Assembly: GCA_003612485.1 (NCBI GenBank)
Contig: RAZA01000017.1
Location: forward strand, 1-64,000
Reading direction: 5' to 3'
DNA length: 64,000 nt
Source of the DNA: a bacterium D16-50
Lineage (GTDB): Bacteria > Bacillota > Clostridia > Lachnospirales > Lachnospiraceae
The notes under the pieces are model-generated. The model was not told the DNA's origin and searched no databases. It saw only the letters and a list, made by a program, of their open reading frames with translations. Of this stretch, positions 1-8,566 are shown one piece after another (position 1 is the first letter of the stretch; each line of letters begins with the position of its first letter). The position numbers and the translations under genes are program-made.

Positions 1-1152
1 GGGAAGCCCGTCACAAGCAAGCCCGTGTACGGCTACCTCATGGACGAGGACGAAAATTTCATCATTGACGAGGAAGCCGCCCCCGTGGTGAAGCAGATTT
101 ACAGCCTTTGCCTTGCCGGGAATGGACCGACCAAGATTGCCCGTGTCTTGACGGAACAGCAGACACCCACGCCGGGAACGCTGGAATACCGCCGGACGGG
201 AAGCACACGCCGCTACCACCCCGGCTATGAGTGCAGGTGGGCGACAAACACCGTGGCGCATATCCTTGAAAACCGGGAATACACGGGCTGCCTTGTGAAC
301 TTCAAGACCGAGAAAGTGTCCTACAAGGTAAAGCAGAGCAAGGAGAACCCCGTGGAGAAACAGGCGGTATTTGAGAACCACCACGAAGCAATCATTGACC
401 GGGAAACATGGGAGCGTGTGCAGGAGCTACGCAAGCAGCGCAAACGCCCCAACCGCTATGATGAAGTGGGCTTGTTCTCCGGCATACTCTTTTGTGCGGA
501 TTGCGGCAGCGTCATGTACCAGCAGAGGTATCAGACGGACAAGCGGCGGCAGGACTGCTACATATGCGGCAGCTACAAGAAGCGCACGGCAGACTGCACG
601 GCGCACTTTATCCGCACCGACCTTTTGACCGAGGGAGTGACCGAGAATTTACGGAAAGTCACCAGCTACGCCGCAAAGCACGAAGCCCGGTTTATGAAGC
701 TGTTGACCGAACAGACAGAGGACGGGAGCAAACGCCGCAACGCCGCCAAGAAGAAAGAACTGGAAGCGGCAGAAAAACGGATTGCGGAACTCTCTGCTAT
801 CTTCAAGCGGCTGTATGAGGACAGTGTGGCGGGGCGCATATCGGACGAGCGTTTCACGGAACTTTCGGCAGACTACGAAGCCGAGCAAAAGGAACTGAAA
901 GAGAAAGCCGCCGTTCTGCAGGGCGAACTTTCTAAAACGCTGGAAGCCACGGCGAACGCTGAAAAGTTTATGAAAGTAGTCCGCAAGTACACCAGCTTTG
1001 AGGAACTCACCCCTACCCTGTTACGGGAGTTTGTGGAGAAAATCGTAATCCACGAATCGGAAGCCCTTGACGGGAAACGCCGGGGGAAGCTCCGCAGACA
1101 GGAAATCGAAATCTATTACTCTTTTGTCGGCAAGGTAGAATTGCCCGACTAA
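1..1152 (+). CDS. Large serine recombinase, C-terminal part (N-terminus beyond window edge)
   Basis: The frame is open from base 1, so the catalytic resolvase domain lies outside the window. What is visible is the end of the recombinase domain, a zinc ribbon (CADC followed by a second Cys pair at the CICG segment), a long Lys/Glu-rich coiled coil of the kind that controls synapsis, and the usual C-terminal end with YYSFVGKVE. Proteins of this family insert and excise mobile elements at short target sites. It reads toward the disrupted maff2 gene and ends about 80 bp before the junction, as expected for the terminal gene of an element inserted in the ICE. It is related to but clearly different from the ICE integrase at 25332-27008, so it is not a duplicate of it. 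Confidence 0.93.
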   Translation, partial: GKPVTSKPVYGYLMDEDENFIIDEEAAPVVKQIYSLCLAGNGPTKIARVLTEQQTPTPGTLEYRRTGSTRRYHPGYECRWATNTVAHILENREYTGCLVNFKTEKVSYKVKQSKENPVEKQAVFENHHEAIIDRETWERVQELRKQRKRPNRYDEVGLFSGILFCADCGSVMYQQRYQTDKRRQDCYICGSYKKRTADCTAHFIRTDLLTEGVTENLRKVTSYAAKHEARFMKLLTEQTEDGSKRRNAAKKKELEAAEKRIAELSAIFKRLYEDSVAGRISDERFTELSADYEAEQKELKEKAAVLQGELSKTLEATANAEKFMKVVRKYTSFEELTPTLLREFVEKIVIHESEALDGKRRGKLRRQEIEIYYSFVGKVELPD

Positions 1153-1162
1153 AGCCCGACCC

Positions 1163-1200
1163 GTCCGGCAGTCAGCCGGACAGGGAACGGCAAAATTTTT
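1163..1200 (+). terminator. Terminator after the nested recombinase gene
   Basis: A perfect 7-bp stem (GTCCGGC 1163-1169, GCCGGAC 1175-1181) lies 10 bp after the stop codon, and a T run follows at about 1195-1201. The gap between stem and T run is longer than ideal. Confidence 0.5.
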
Positions 1201-1229
1201 TACACTTCTTTTACTTCTTTATCTCACAT

Positions 1230-1231
1230 GA
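1230..1231. other. Junction of the nested element with the ICE (att site)
   Basis: Codons typical of Maff2 proteins (AKSQGMKQLM) begin at 1232. In intact homologues these follow Pro-Gly, so GGA GCA would be expected. The two bases at the junction are GA, the crossover dinucleotide used by TnpX-type serine recombinases. To the left, the A/T-rich sequence 1195-1229 is the end of the inserted element. The exact crossover is inferred, because the other junction is outside the window. Confidence 0.6.
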
Positions 1232-1327
1232 GCAAAAAGCCAGGGCATGAAACAGCTTATGGCGGGCGGCGGCGTTGCCCTTATCGGCATGACCCTTGTA
1301 CCGCTGCTTTCCGGGCTGTTCGGTTAA
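1232..1327 (+). pseudogene. maff2 (small pilin-like membrane protein), 3' fragment cut by insertion
   Basis: The last 31 codons read AKSQGMKQLM, then a Gly-rich hydrophobic helix ending PLLSGLFG and stop. This matches the C-terminal half of Maff2/TrbC-like proteins, which sit directly upstream of the VirB6-like gene in Tn1549-type ICEs and are probable pilin or channel subunits. The reading frame is closed by a TGA immediately upstream, where the inserted element begins, so the N-terminal half is separated by the whole nested element. The family assignment rests on the short tail and its position, and both agree. Confidence 0.75.
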
Positions 1328-1346
1328 GAAGCGCGGGTAAAGGCTT

Positions 1347-2216
1347 ATGCAGAGCATACTTGACGCGATTAACGAATGGATAAAGGAAATCCTCATAGGA
1401 GCCATAAACGGTAATCTGTCAACTATGTTCGGGGACGTGAACGAAAAAGTCGGCACTATCGCCGCAGAGGTAGGGCAGACCCCGCAAGGGTGGAACGCAA
1501 ATATATTCTCCATGATACAGACCCTTAGTGAGAATGTAATCGTACCCATTGCGGGGCTTGTCATTACCTACGTCCTATGCTATGAGCTTATCAGCATGGT
1601 AACGGAAAAGAACAATATGCACGACGTTGACACTTCCATGTTCTTCAAGTGGGTGTTCAAGGCGTTTGTGGCAGTCTACCTTGTGACGCACACCTTTGAC
1701 ATCACTATGGCGGTGTTCGATATGGCGCAGCACGTTGTTTCCGGCGCGGCGGGGGTAATCGGCGGCAGCACAGAGATTGATGTTGCCGCCGCCCTTGCTT
1801 CCATGCAGGACGGGCTTGACGCTATGGAAATCCCCGAACTGCTCTTACTTGTCATGGAAACAAGCCTTGTGAGCTTGTGCATGAAAATCATGTCCGTACT
1901 GATAACCGTTATCCTCTACGGGCGCATGATAGAGATTTACCTTTACTGTTCGGTATCGCCTATCCCGTTTGCAACTATGACGAACCGGGAATGGGGGCAG
2001 ATAGGAAACAACTACCTAAAATCCCTGTTCGCTATCGGTTTTCAAGGCTTCCTCATTATGATATGCGTCGGCATTTACGCCGTACTGGTGAACAACATGG
2101 TAATAGCGGACAATCTGCACAGTGCGATATTCTCCCTTGCAGCCTATACCGTTATCCTCTGTTTCTCCCTGTTCAAATCCGGCGCACTGGCGAAGTCGAT
2201 TTTTTCCGCGCATTAG
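1347..2216 (+). CDS. VirB6/TrbL-like conjugal transfer membrane protein (CD1112 family)
   Basis: This 289-residue polytopic membrane protein is probably the inner-membrane channel subunit of the ICE type IV secretion system. Hydrophobic segments lie near residues 68-88, 108-128, 180-205, 225-250 and 262-280, and a Gly/Ala-rich stretch (HVVSGAAGVIGGS) lies between the second and third. The charged segment with TMTNREWGQIG before the last two helices is typical of the VirB6/TrbL family. It starts 19 bp after the maff2 remnant and belongs to the same operon. It looks intact, but the insertion upstream could cut it off from its normal promoter, leaving it dependent on read-through from the recombinase gene. 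Confidence 0.88.
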   Translation: MQSILDAINEWIKEILIGAINGNLSTMFGDVNEKVGTIAAEVGQTPQGWNANIFSMIQTLSENVIVPIAGLVITYVLCYELISMVTEKNNMHDVDTSMFFKWVFKAFVAVYLVTHTFDITMAVFDMAQHVVSGAAGVIGGSTEIDVAAALASMQDGLDAMEIPELLLLVMETSLVSLCMKIMSVLITVILYGRMIEIYLYCSVSPIPFATMTNREWGQIGNNYLKSLFAIGFQGFLIMICVGIYAVLVNNMVIADNLHSAIFSLAAYTVILCFSLFKSGALAKSIFSAH

Positions 2217-2222
2217 CGGCGT

Positions 2223-2334
2223 GTCAAGGGCAGGGTGGAGATTTTCAGAGCGAAGCGGCGAAAATACGACCCGACCTTGACGCGGATAACCCCCATATAA
2301 TACGGGCGGGCAAAGGGCATAGATTGACCTTTGC
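2223..2334 (+). promoter_or_regulatory. Structured intergenic element between virB6-like and prgI genes
   Basis: The gap holds a three-level nested hairpin: GTCAAGG 2223-2229 with CCTTGAC 2275-2281, GGGT 2233-2236 with ACCC 2269-2272, and ATTTTC 2241-2246 with GAAAAT 2260-2265, around a 13-nt loop. A second hairpin follows (GCAAAGG 2310-2316, CCTTTGC 2328-2334). No ORF with a ribosome site fits here. Neither hairpin is followed by a T run, so it is not a plain terminator. It may be an RNA processing or translational control element. Confidence 0.5.
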
Positions 2335-2393
2335 CTTGATTACCCTTATGGAAAATTACAGCAACACAAAACCCAGAGAAAGGAGGTTTTCAC

Positions 2394-2795
2394 TTGGCGT
2401 ATGTACCCGTACCCAAAGACTTATCCAAAGTCAAGACAAAAGTAGCGTTTAACCTTACCAAACGGCAGATTGTATGTTTTGCGGCGGCTCTCCTGTTCGG
2501 CTTGCCGCTTTTCTTTCTGCTCAAAGACAGCACAGGCACAAGCCTTGCGTCTATGGCTATGATTGCCGTCATGCTGCCCTGTTTCCTCTTTGCCATGTAT
2601 GAGAAGCATGGACAGCCCCTTGAAGTGGTGGTGAAGAACATCATTCAGACGAAATTCATAGCCCCCAAAGAACGACCATACAGGACAGACAACTTTTATT
2701 CCGTCTTAGAACGGCAGAGAAAACTTGAAAAGGAGGTATCAGCGATTGCAAAAGGAAACACGAAGAAACAGCGCGGCGAAAAGCGCAAAGCCTAA
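2394..2795 (+). CDS. PrgI family transfer protein
   Basis: This 133-residue protein has two adjacent hydrophobic segments (about residues 26-46 and 52-70) near the N-terminus, a charged tail, and the opening VPVPKDLSKVKTK typical of the PrgI family (VirB3-like position) in Gram-positive conjugative systems. It probably anchors the VirB4 ATPase to the membrane channel. The start is TTG at 2394, supported by AAAGGAGG at about 2380-2387. The end overlaps the virB4 start by 50 bp, which suggests translational coupling. Confidence 0.9.
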   Translation: MAYVPVPKDLSKVKTKVAFNLTKRQIVCFAAALLFGLPLFFLLKDSTGTSLASMAMIAVMLPCFLFAMYEKHGQPLEVVVKNIIQTKFIAPKERPYRTDNFYSVLERQRKLEKEVSAIAKGNTKKQRGEKRKA

Positions 2796-5184
2796 CCCGC
2801 CCCGCAAGCTCACCCGCGCCGAGAAAAAGCAGATTGCGGAAATCATCAGACAGGCAAAGGGCGACGGGAAAGCGCATACCGCGCAGCAGACAATCCCCTA
2901 TATCCAGATGTACCCGGACGGTATCTGCAAGGTTACGGAGCGCAAATACTCAAAGACCGTCGCCTTTGAAGATATTAACTATCAGCTTGCACAGGCAGAC
3001 GACAAGACCGCCATTTTTGAGAACTGGTGCGACTTCCTCAACTACTTTGACGCTTCCGTTTCGGTGCAGCTCTCTTTCATCAATCAGGGGACGCAGCAGG
3101 GCGAAGCGGAAAAGGCGGTCAATATCCCGGCACAGGAGGACGCTTTCAATTCTATCCGCACAGAATACCGGGATATGCTGAAAAACCAGCTTGCAAAGGG
3201 CAACAACGGGCTTGTCAAAGCAAAATATATCACCTTTGCCATTGAAGCCGACAGTCTGGGCGCGGCGAAATCCCGCCTTGCCCGTATCGAAACGGACGTA
3301 CTGAACAACTTTAAGCTCTTGGGCGTGTCTGCCCGCCCCATGACAGGCTATGAACGCCTTAAAATGCTGCATGGCATTTTCCACCCGGAGGGCGGGCAGT
3401 TTGCCTTTGATTTTTCATGGCTTACCCCGTCCGGGCTTTCCACAAAGGACTTTATCGCCCCGTCCTCTTTCCGTTTTGGCGAGGGGCGGTATTTCCGCAT
3501 GGGGCGCAAAATCGGCGCGGTTTCATTCCTTGAAATCCTTGCGCCGGAATTAAACGACCGTATCTTATCCGACATTCTGGACTTGGAAACGGGCGTTATC
3601 GTCAATCTGCATATCCACAGTATCGACCAGACCGAAGCCATAAAGACAATCAAGCGGAAGATAACCGACCTTGACAAAATGAAAATCGAGGAACAGAAAA
3701 AAGCGGTACGCAGCGGCTATGACATGGATATAATCCCGTCCGACCTTGCCACGTTCGGTAGCGAAGCGAAGAACCTCTTACAGGACTTGCAGAGCCGGAA
3801 TGAAAGAATGTTCCTCTTGACGTTCCTTGTGGTGAACATGGCAGACACAAAAAGGAAACTGGAAAATGACGTATTCGCGGCGGCGGGCATTGCACAGAAG
3901 AACAACTGCGCCTTAACCCGCCTTGACTACCAACAGGAAGCGGGGCTTATGTCCTCTGTACCGCTTGGGGAGAACCTTATCCCCATTCAAAGAGGGCTTA
4001 CCACGTCAAGCACCGCTATCTTTATCCCCTTTATCACGCAGGAGCTTTTTCAGACGGGCGCGGCTTTGTATTACGGCTTAAACGCCCTGTCTAACAATAT
4101 GATACTCTGCGACCGCAAGCAGCTAAAGAACCCCAACGGCTTAATCTTGGGTACGCCGGGAAGCGGGAAATCCTTTGCAGCCAAACGGGAAATGACAAAC
4201 GCTTTTCTCATTACCGACGACGACATAATTATCTGCGACCCGGAAGCAGAGTATTTTTCCCTTGTGCAGCGGCTTGACGGGCAAGTGATACGCTTGTCGC
4301 CTACGGGCAAGGGCATTGACGGGAAGCCCCAGTATGTGAACCCTATGGATATTAACCTCAATTACAGCGAGGACGACAGCCCCCTTGCGCTGAAATCCGA
4401 CTTTATCCTCTCCCTCTGCGAGCTTGTCATAGGCGGCAAGGAGGGCTTGCAGCCCGTCGATAAGACCGTCATTGACCGCGCTGTTAGGAACGTGTACCGC
4501 CCTTTCCTTGCAGACCCCGACCCGGAGAAAATGCCTATCTTGGGCGACCTCTACAACGAGCTTTTGAAGCAGCCGGAGCCGGAAGCGGCGCGTATCGCGG
4601 CGGCGTTGGAGCTTTATGTTTCCGGGAGCCTTAACGTCTTTAACCACAGGACGAATGTAGAGCTTTCAAACCGCCTTGTCTGCTTTGACATCAAGCAGCT
4701 TGGGAAGCAGCTCAAAAAGTTAGGTATGCTCATTGTGCAGGACCAGGTATGGAACCGCGTCACCGTCAACCGGGCAGAAAGGAAATCCACCCGGTATTTT
4801 ATGGACGAATTTCATCTTCTCTTGAAAGAGGAACAGACCGCCGCCTATTCCGTTGAAATCTGGAAGCGTTTCAGAAAATGGGGCGGCATACCCACAGCAA
4901 TCACGCAGAATGTCAAGGATTTGCTTGCTTCCCGCGAAGTGGAGAATATCTTTGAAAACTCTGATTTTGTCCTCATGCTCAATCAGGCGGCGGGCGACCG
5001 GGCTATCCTTGCAAAGCAGCTCAACATCTCCCCGCAGCAGATGAAATATGTCACCCACACCGAAGCGGGCGAGGGGCTTATCTTCTACGGAAACGTGGTG
5101 CTGCCCTTTGTAGACCGCTTCCCGAAAGACACCGAGCTTTACCGGGTAATGACGACGAAGCCGGAGGAAGTGGGCGAAGCATGA
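2746..5184 (+). CDS. VirB4/TraE-type conjugation ATPase
   Basis: This is the energy-providing ATPase of the conjugative type IV secretion system, about 812 residues, a normal length. Walker A is GTPGSGKS at about residue 469 and Walker B is FMDEF at about residue 686, followed by the late motif ITQNVKDLL. The N-terminal half is the VirB4 membrane-interaction region. The start is taken as TTG 2746 because AGGAGG (2731-2736) lies 9 bp upstream. An in-frame start at 2725 has no ribosome site. The stop overlaps the methyltransferase start in ATGA. Confidence 0.96.
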   Translation: MQKETRRNSAAKSAKPNPPRKLTRAEKKQIAEIIRQAKGDGKAHTAQQTIPYIQMYPDGICKVTERKYSKTVAFEDINYQLAQADDKTAIFENWCDFLNYFDASVSVQLSFINQGTQQGEAEKAVNIPAQEDAFNSIRTEYRDMLKNQLAKGNNGLVKAKYITFAIEADSLGAAKSRLARIETDVLNNFKLLGVSARPMTGYERLKMLHGIFHPEGGQFAFDFSWLTPSGLSTKDFIAPSSFRFGEGRYFRMGRKIGAVSFLEILAPELNDRILSDILDLETGVIVNLHIHSIDQTEAIKTIKRKITDLDKMKIEEQKKAVRSGYDMDIIPSDLATFGSEAKNLLQDLQSRNERMFLLTFLVVNMADTKRKLENDVFAAAGIAQKNNCALTRLDYQQEAGLMSSVPLGENLIPIQRGLTTSSTAIFIPFITQELFQTGAALYYGLNALSNNMILCDRKQLKNPNGLILGTPGSGKSFAAKREMTNAFLITDDDIIICDPEAEYFSLVQRLDGQVIRLSPTGKGIDGKPQYVNPMDINLNYSEDDSPLALKSDFILSLCELVIGGKEGLQPVDKTVIDRAVRNVYRPFLADPDPEKMPILGDLYNELLKQPEPEAARIAAALELYVSGSLNVFNHRTNVELSNRLVCFDIKQLGKQLKKLGMLIVQDQVWNRVTVNRAERKSTRYFMDEFHLLLKEEQTAAYSVEIWKRFRKWGGIPTAITQNVKDLLASREVENIFENSDFVLMLNQAAGDRAILAKQLNISPQQMKYVTHTEAGEGLIFYGNVVLPFVDRFPKDTELYRVMTTKPEEVGEA

Positions 5185-6140
5185 CAAAATTAAGGACAGA
5201 CACCATTATCAACCGGGACGCGCTCTATGCCTTGCGGGAGCTTCCAGAGGAAAGCGTACACTGTTGCGTCACAAGCCCGCCCTACTATGCGCTTAGGGAT
5301 TACGGGCTTGATATGCAGATTGGGCGGGAGGACACGCCGGAGCAGTACATTGACAGGCTTACCGAAGTTTTCCGCGAACTGCGCCGGGTACTGCGTTCTG
5401 ACGGTACGCTCTGGCTGAATATCGCGGACACCTACTGCGGCACAGGAAATAAAGGCTACCATGCAGACCCGAAGAACCCGAAAGGCAGGAACGGACAGCA
5501 AATTGCAAGAAACAACCGCGTTTCCGGCTGCAAACAAAAGGACTTAATCGGTATCCCCTGGCTTTTAGCTTTTGCCCTACGCACTGACGGGTGGTATTTA
5601 AGGAGCGACATTATCTGGCAGAAAGAAAACCCCATGCCGGAGAGCGTGAAAGACCGCCCTACCCGCTGCTATGAACATATCTTTCTGCTTACGAAGTCAA
5701 AGAAATATTTCTATGACGCAGCCGCCATAGCCGAGCCGTTAGCCCCCACAACGGCGGCGCGGTACCGCACCGGGCGCAGCGCGGGACAGAAATATGCGGA
5801 CGAAGTACCCGGACAGGGGAACGTACAGGGGCTTAACCGGGCGCGAAGCGGCAGCTACTACGACGAAGCCCTCATGCCGACCATGCGGAACAGGCGGGAC
5901 GTGTGGCTTATCAATACCGTTCCCTACAAGGGCGGGCATTTCGCCGCGTTCCCGCCAAAACTTGCCGAAACCTGTATCAAGGCGGGCTGTCCGAAAGGCG
6001 GCGTTGTGCTTGACCCCTTTTTCGGCAGCGGCACGACGGGGGCAGCCGCAAAGCAGCTTGACAGGCATTATATAGGCATTGAGATAAACGCCGAGTATTG
6101 CGCCCTTGCAAGGGCGCGGATTGGAGGGACAGACACATAA
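5181..6140 (+). CDS. Site-specific DNA methyltransferase (beta class, N4-cytosine or N6-adenine)
   Basis: This 319-residue protein carries the catalytic motif SPPY at residues 32-35 and the S-adenosylmethionine motif DPFFGSGTT at about 278-286, in the beta-class order (catalytic motif first, cofactor motif last) with the target-recognition part between. SPPY fits an amino-group methyltransferase. The recognition sequence cannot be read from the gene. There is no restriction endonuclease gene beside it. Its place inside the transfer operon, overlapping virB4 by 4 bp, suggests it protects ICE DNA against host restriction rather than forming a restriction-modification pair. Confidence 0.94.
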   Translation: MTKLRTDTIINRDALYALRELPEESVHCCVTSPPYYALRDYGLDMQIGREDTPEQYIDRLTEVFRELRRVLRSDGTLWLNIADTYCGTGNKGYHADPKNPKGRNGQQIARNNRVSGCKQKDLIGIPWLLAFALRTDGWYLRSDIIWQKENPMPESVKDRPTRCYEHIFLLTKSKKYFYDAAAIAEPLAPTTAARYRTGRSAGQKYADEVPGQGNVQGLNRARSGSYYDEALMPTMRNRRDVWLINTVPYKGGHFAAFPPKLAETCIKAGCPKGGVVLDPFFGSGTTGAAAKQLDRHYIGIEINAEYCALARARIGGTDT

Positions 6141-6175
6141 AACAATATAAAGCGCGTGAAAAAGTCACGCAGAAA

Positions 6176-8245
6176 ATGACCCGCGAGGGGGCTGTCGAGG
6201 TAAACGCCGCCACCGGGAAAAAGAAACGTATCAGCAAGCGGATAAGGGACGCGGACTTTGCAAAGACCGAAGCACCGCAGCAGCCGGAACAGGCAGCGCA
6301 GCCCCTACCGGGCGGCGCAACTTCCCCGCCCTTAACCGACACGCCGCCACTTCCCCATGCGCCGGGGGCAGAACGGGAACAGGACACCGCCGCAGCCGAG
6401 CGCGTCTTGGAGCGTATCGACGGGGCGCGTACCAGAAAGGCGAGCAAAAAGGCGGCGAGGAAAGCACAGGCAGAAGCCACAGCAAAAGAAAAATCTTCCC
6501 GCTTGCAGTTTACCGACGAGGAACGGGCAACGCCGGAGCTTGAAAAGTATATCCGAAAATCGGACAAAGCAGCCGACCGTCTGGACGCGGCAAAGGCGGC
6601 TATCCCCAAAGAAAAGAAACTTGTACGGGAGCGCACCTTTGATGAAGCCACCGGGAAAGGCAAGACCCGCCTACATTTTGAGGAACAGGAAAAGCCCATA
6701 GGAAAGAATAAGCCCCACAATAACCCGCTATCCCGCCCCGCACAGGAAGCGGGTATTTTCGTCCACAACAAGATACATTCCGTTGAAAAGGACAATTCCG
6801 GCGTTGAGGGGGCGCACAAATCCGAAGAACTGGCAGAGCGCGGCGCAAAGTACGGGGTGCGGAAAGTCAAGGAGGGCTACCGCAGCCACAAGCTCAAACC
6901 CTACCGGGCGGCGGCAAAGGCAGAGAAAGCGGCGTTCAAGGCGAATGTGGATTTCCAGTACCACAAAGCCCTGCATGACAATCCGCAGATTGCGGGCAAT
7001 CCCCTTTCCCGCTTCATGCAGAAGCAGCAAATCAAGCGGCAGTATGCAAAGGCGGCAAGGAAAGGCGGCGCAAAAACGGCGCAGAAAGCCGCAGAGAACA
7101 CCCGCAAGGCGGCAAAAAAGACCGCCGAGGAAACAAAAAAGGCAATCGCTTTTGTAGGGCGGCACCCGGCGGGCGTATGTATCGCCGTTGCCGCGCTGCT
7201 CTTATTCATCATGGTATCGGCGGGGCTTTCCTCTTGCGGCTCCATGTTCTCCGGCTTGATGAACGGCATACTTGGGACTTCCTACACGTCGGAGGACAGC
7301 GACCTTGTGGCGACGGAAAATAATTACGCCGCAAAGGAAAACGAGCTTCAGCAGCAGATTGACAATATCGAAAGCACCCACCCCGGCTATGACGAATACC
7401 GCTATGACCTTGACAGTATCGGGCATAACCCCCATGAGTTAGCGTCCTACCTCACCGCCCTTTTACAGACCTACACCCCGCAGAGCGCACAGGCAGAATT
7501 AAACCGCGTCTTTGCCATGCAGTACACTTTGACGCTGACGGAAGAAACGGAAATCCGCTACCGCACAGAAACAAGCACAGACCCGGAAACCGGGGAAACG
7601 ACCACCGAGGAAGTACCCTACGAGTACCATATCCTTAACGTGAAGCTGACGAACAAGCCCATTTCCGAGATTGCGGAGGAACTTCTAACGCCACAGCAGC
7701 TTGAAATGTACCGCGTCTATCTGGAAACAAGCGGAAACAAACCGCTGATTTTCGGCGGCGGCTCCCCCGATATGGGCGCGTCCGAGGATTTAAGCGGCGT
7801 ACAGTTTACAAACGGCACACGCCCCGGCAACACCGCCGTTGTAGACCTTGCGAAGCGGCAAGTCGGCAACGTGGGCGGGCAACCCTTTTGGAGCTGGTAC
7901 GGATTTAACAGCCGCGTGGAATGGTGCGCCTGTTTCGTTTCATGGTGCTACAATCAAGCCGGGAAAAGCGAGCCGCGCTTTGCCGGGTGCCAGTCACAGG
8001 GCGTACCCTGGTTCCAGTCACGCGGGCAATGGGGCGCGAGGGGCTATGAGAATATCGCCCCCGGCGACGCTATCTTTTTCGACTGGGACGGGGACGGGAG
8101 CGCAGACCATGTAGGGCTTGTTATCGGGACGGACGGGGAGCGCGTCTATACCGTCGAGGGCAATTCCGGCGACGCCTGCAAGATAAAGAGCTATCCCGTC
8201 AATTACTCCTGTATCAAAGGCTACGGGCTGATGAACTGGAACTAA
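6176..8245 (+). CDS. CHAP-domain cell-wall hydrolase of the transfer apparatus (CD1108 family)
   Basis: The protein probably opens peptidoglycan for the conjugation channel. It has a long basic, Ala/Lys-rich cytoplasmic part (residues 1-325), one membrane segment (about 330-352, ending at SSCG), an extracellular linker with a DUF4366-like helical part, and a C-terminal CHAP domain with the catalytic Cys in EWCACFVSWC (Cys 584 or 586) and His in ADHVG (645). The start is uncertain: ATG 6176 has no clear ribosome site, while GGAGGG at 6123-6128 sits 8 bp before an in-frame ATA at 6137, and the frame is open back to 6098. Family members commonly begin near the segment KQYKAREK, which would agree with 6137. 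Confidence 0.9.
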   Translation: MTREGAVEVNAATGKKKRISKRIRDADFAKTEAPQQPEQAAQPLPGGATSPPLTDTPPLPHAPGAEREQDTAAAERVLERIDGARTRKASKKAARKAQAEATAKEKSSRLQFTDEERATPELEKYIRKSDKAADRLDAAKAAIPKEKKLVRERTFDEATGKGKTRLHFEEQEKPIGKNKPHNNPLSRPAQEAGIFVHNKIHSVEKDNSGVEGAHKSEELAERGAKYGVRKVKEGYRSHKLKPYRAAAKAEKAAFKANVDFQYHKALHDNPQIAGNPLSRFMQKQQIKRQYAKAARKGGAKTAQKAAENTRKAAKKTAEETKKAIAFVGRHPAGVCIAVAALLLFIMVSAGLSSCGSMFSGLMNGILGTSYTSEDSDLVATENNYAAKENELQQQIDNIESTHPGYDEYRYDLDSIGHNPHELASYLTALLQTYTPQSAQAELNRVFAMQYTLTLTEETEIRYRTETSTDPETGETTTEEVPYEYHILNVKLTNKPISEIAEELLTPQQLEMYRVYLETSGNKPLIFGGGSPDMGASEDLSGVQFTNGTRPGNTAVVDLAKRQVGNVGGQPFWSWYGFNSRVEWCACFVSWCYNQAGKSEPRFAGCQSQGVPWFQSRGQWGARGYENIAPGDAIFFDWDGDGSADHVGLVIGTDGERVYTVEGNSGDACKIKSYPVNYSCIKGYGLMNWN

Positions 8246-8287
8246 AAACAAACATAATACTGAAAATCTGAAAGGAGAAATTTATTT

Positions 8288-8566
8288 ATGGCTATGAACA
8301 AGATTGAACGTATCGACAAAGAGATTGCAAAGACCCGCGAGAAAATCACCGAGTACCAGAACAGATTAAGGGGGCTTGAAGCGCAGAAAACCGAAGCGGA
8401 AAACCTGCAAATCGTACAGCTTGTGCGCTCCATGCGCCTTTCCCCGCATGAGCTTTCCGCTATGCTTTCCGGGGGCGGTATTCCGGGTATGGAAGCCGCG
8501 CCGGGCTACCCCGCAGAACCCGCAGACCATGACACCGAAGAAATGGAGGACACCGAGAATGAATAA
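8288..8566 (+). CDS. DUF4315 family protein
   Basis: This 92-residue protein is made mostly of one charged coiled coil (residues 1-40, KIERIDKEIAKTREKI) followed by a short helix (VRSMRLSPHELSAML) and an acidic tail. Its family is found next to CHAP hydrolase genes in Tn1549-like ICEs, and its function is unknown. The RPxEL-like helix resembles small chaperone or adaptor proteins, but that is only an impression. A good ribosome site (AAAGGAGA at about 8271) precedes ATG 8288. The 3' end overlaps the next gene by 8 bp. Confidence 0.88.
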   Translation: MAMNKIERIDKEIAKTREKITEYQNRLRGLEAQKTEAENLQIVQLVRSMRLSPHELSAMLSGGGIPGMEAAPGYPAEPADHDTEEMEDTENE

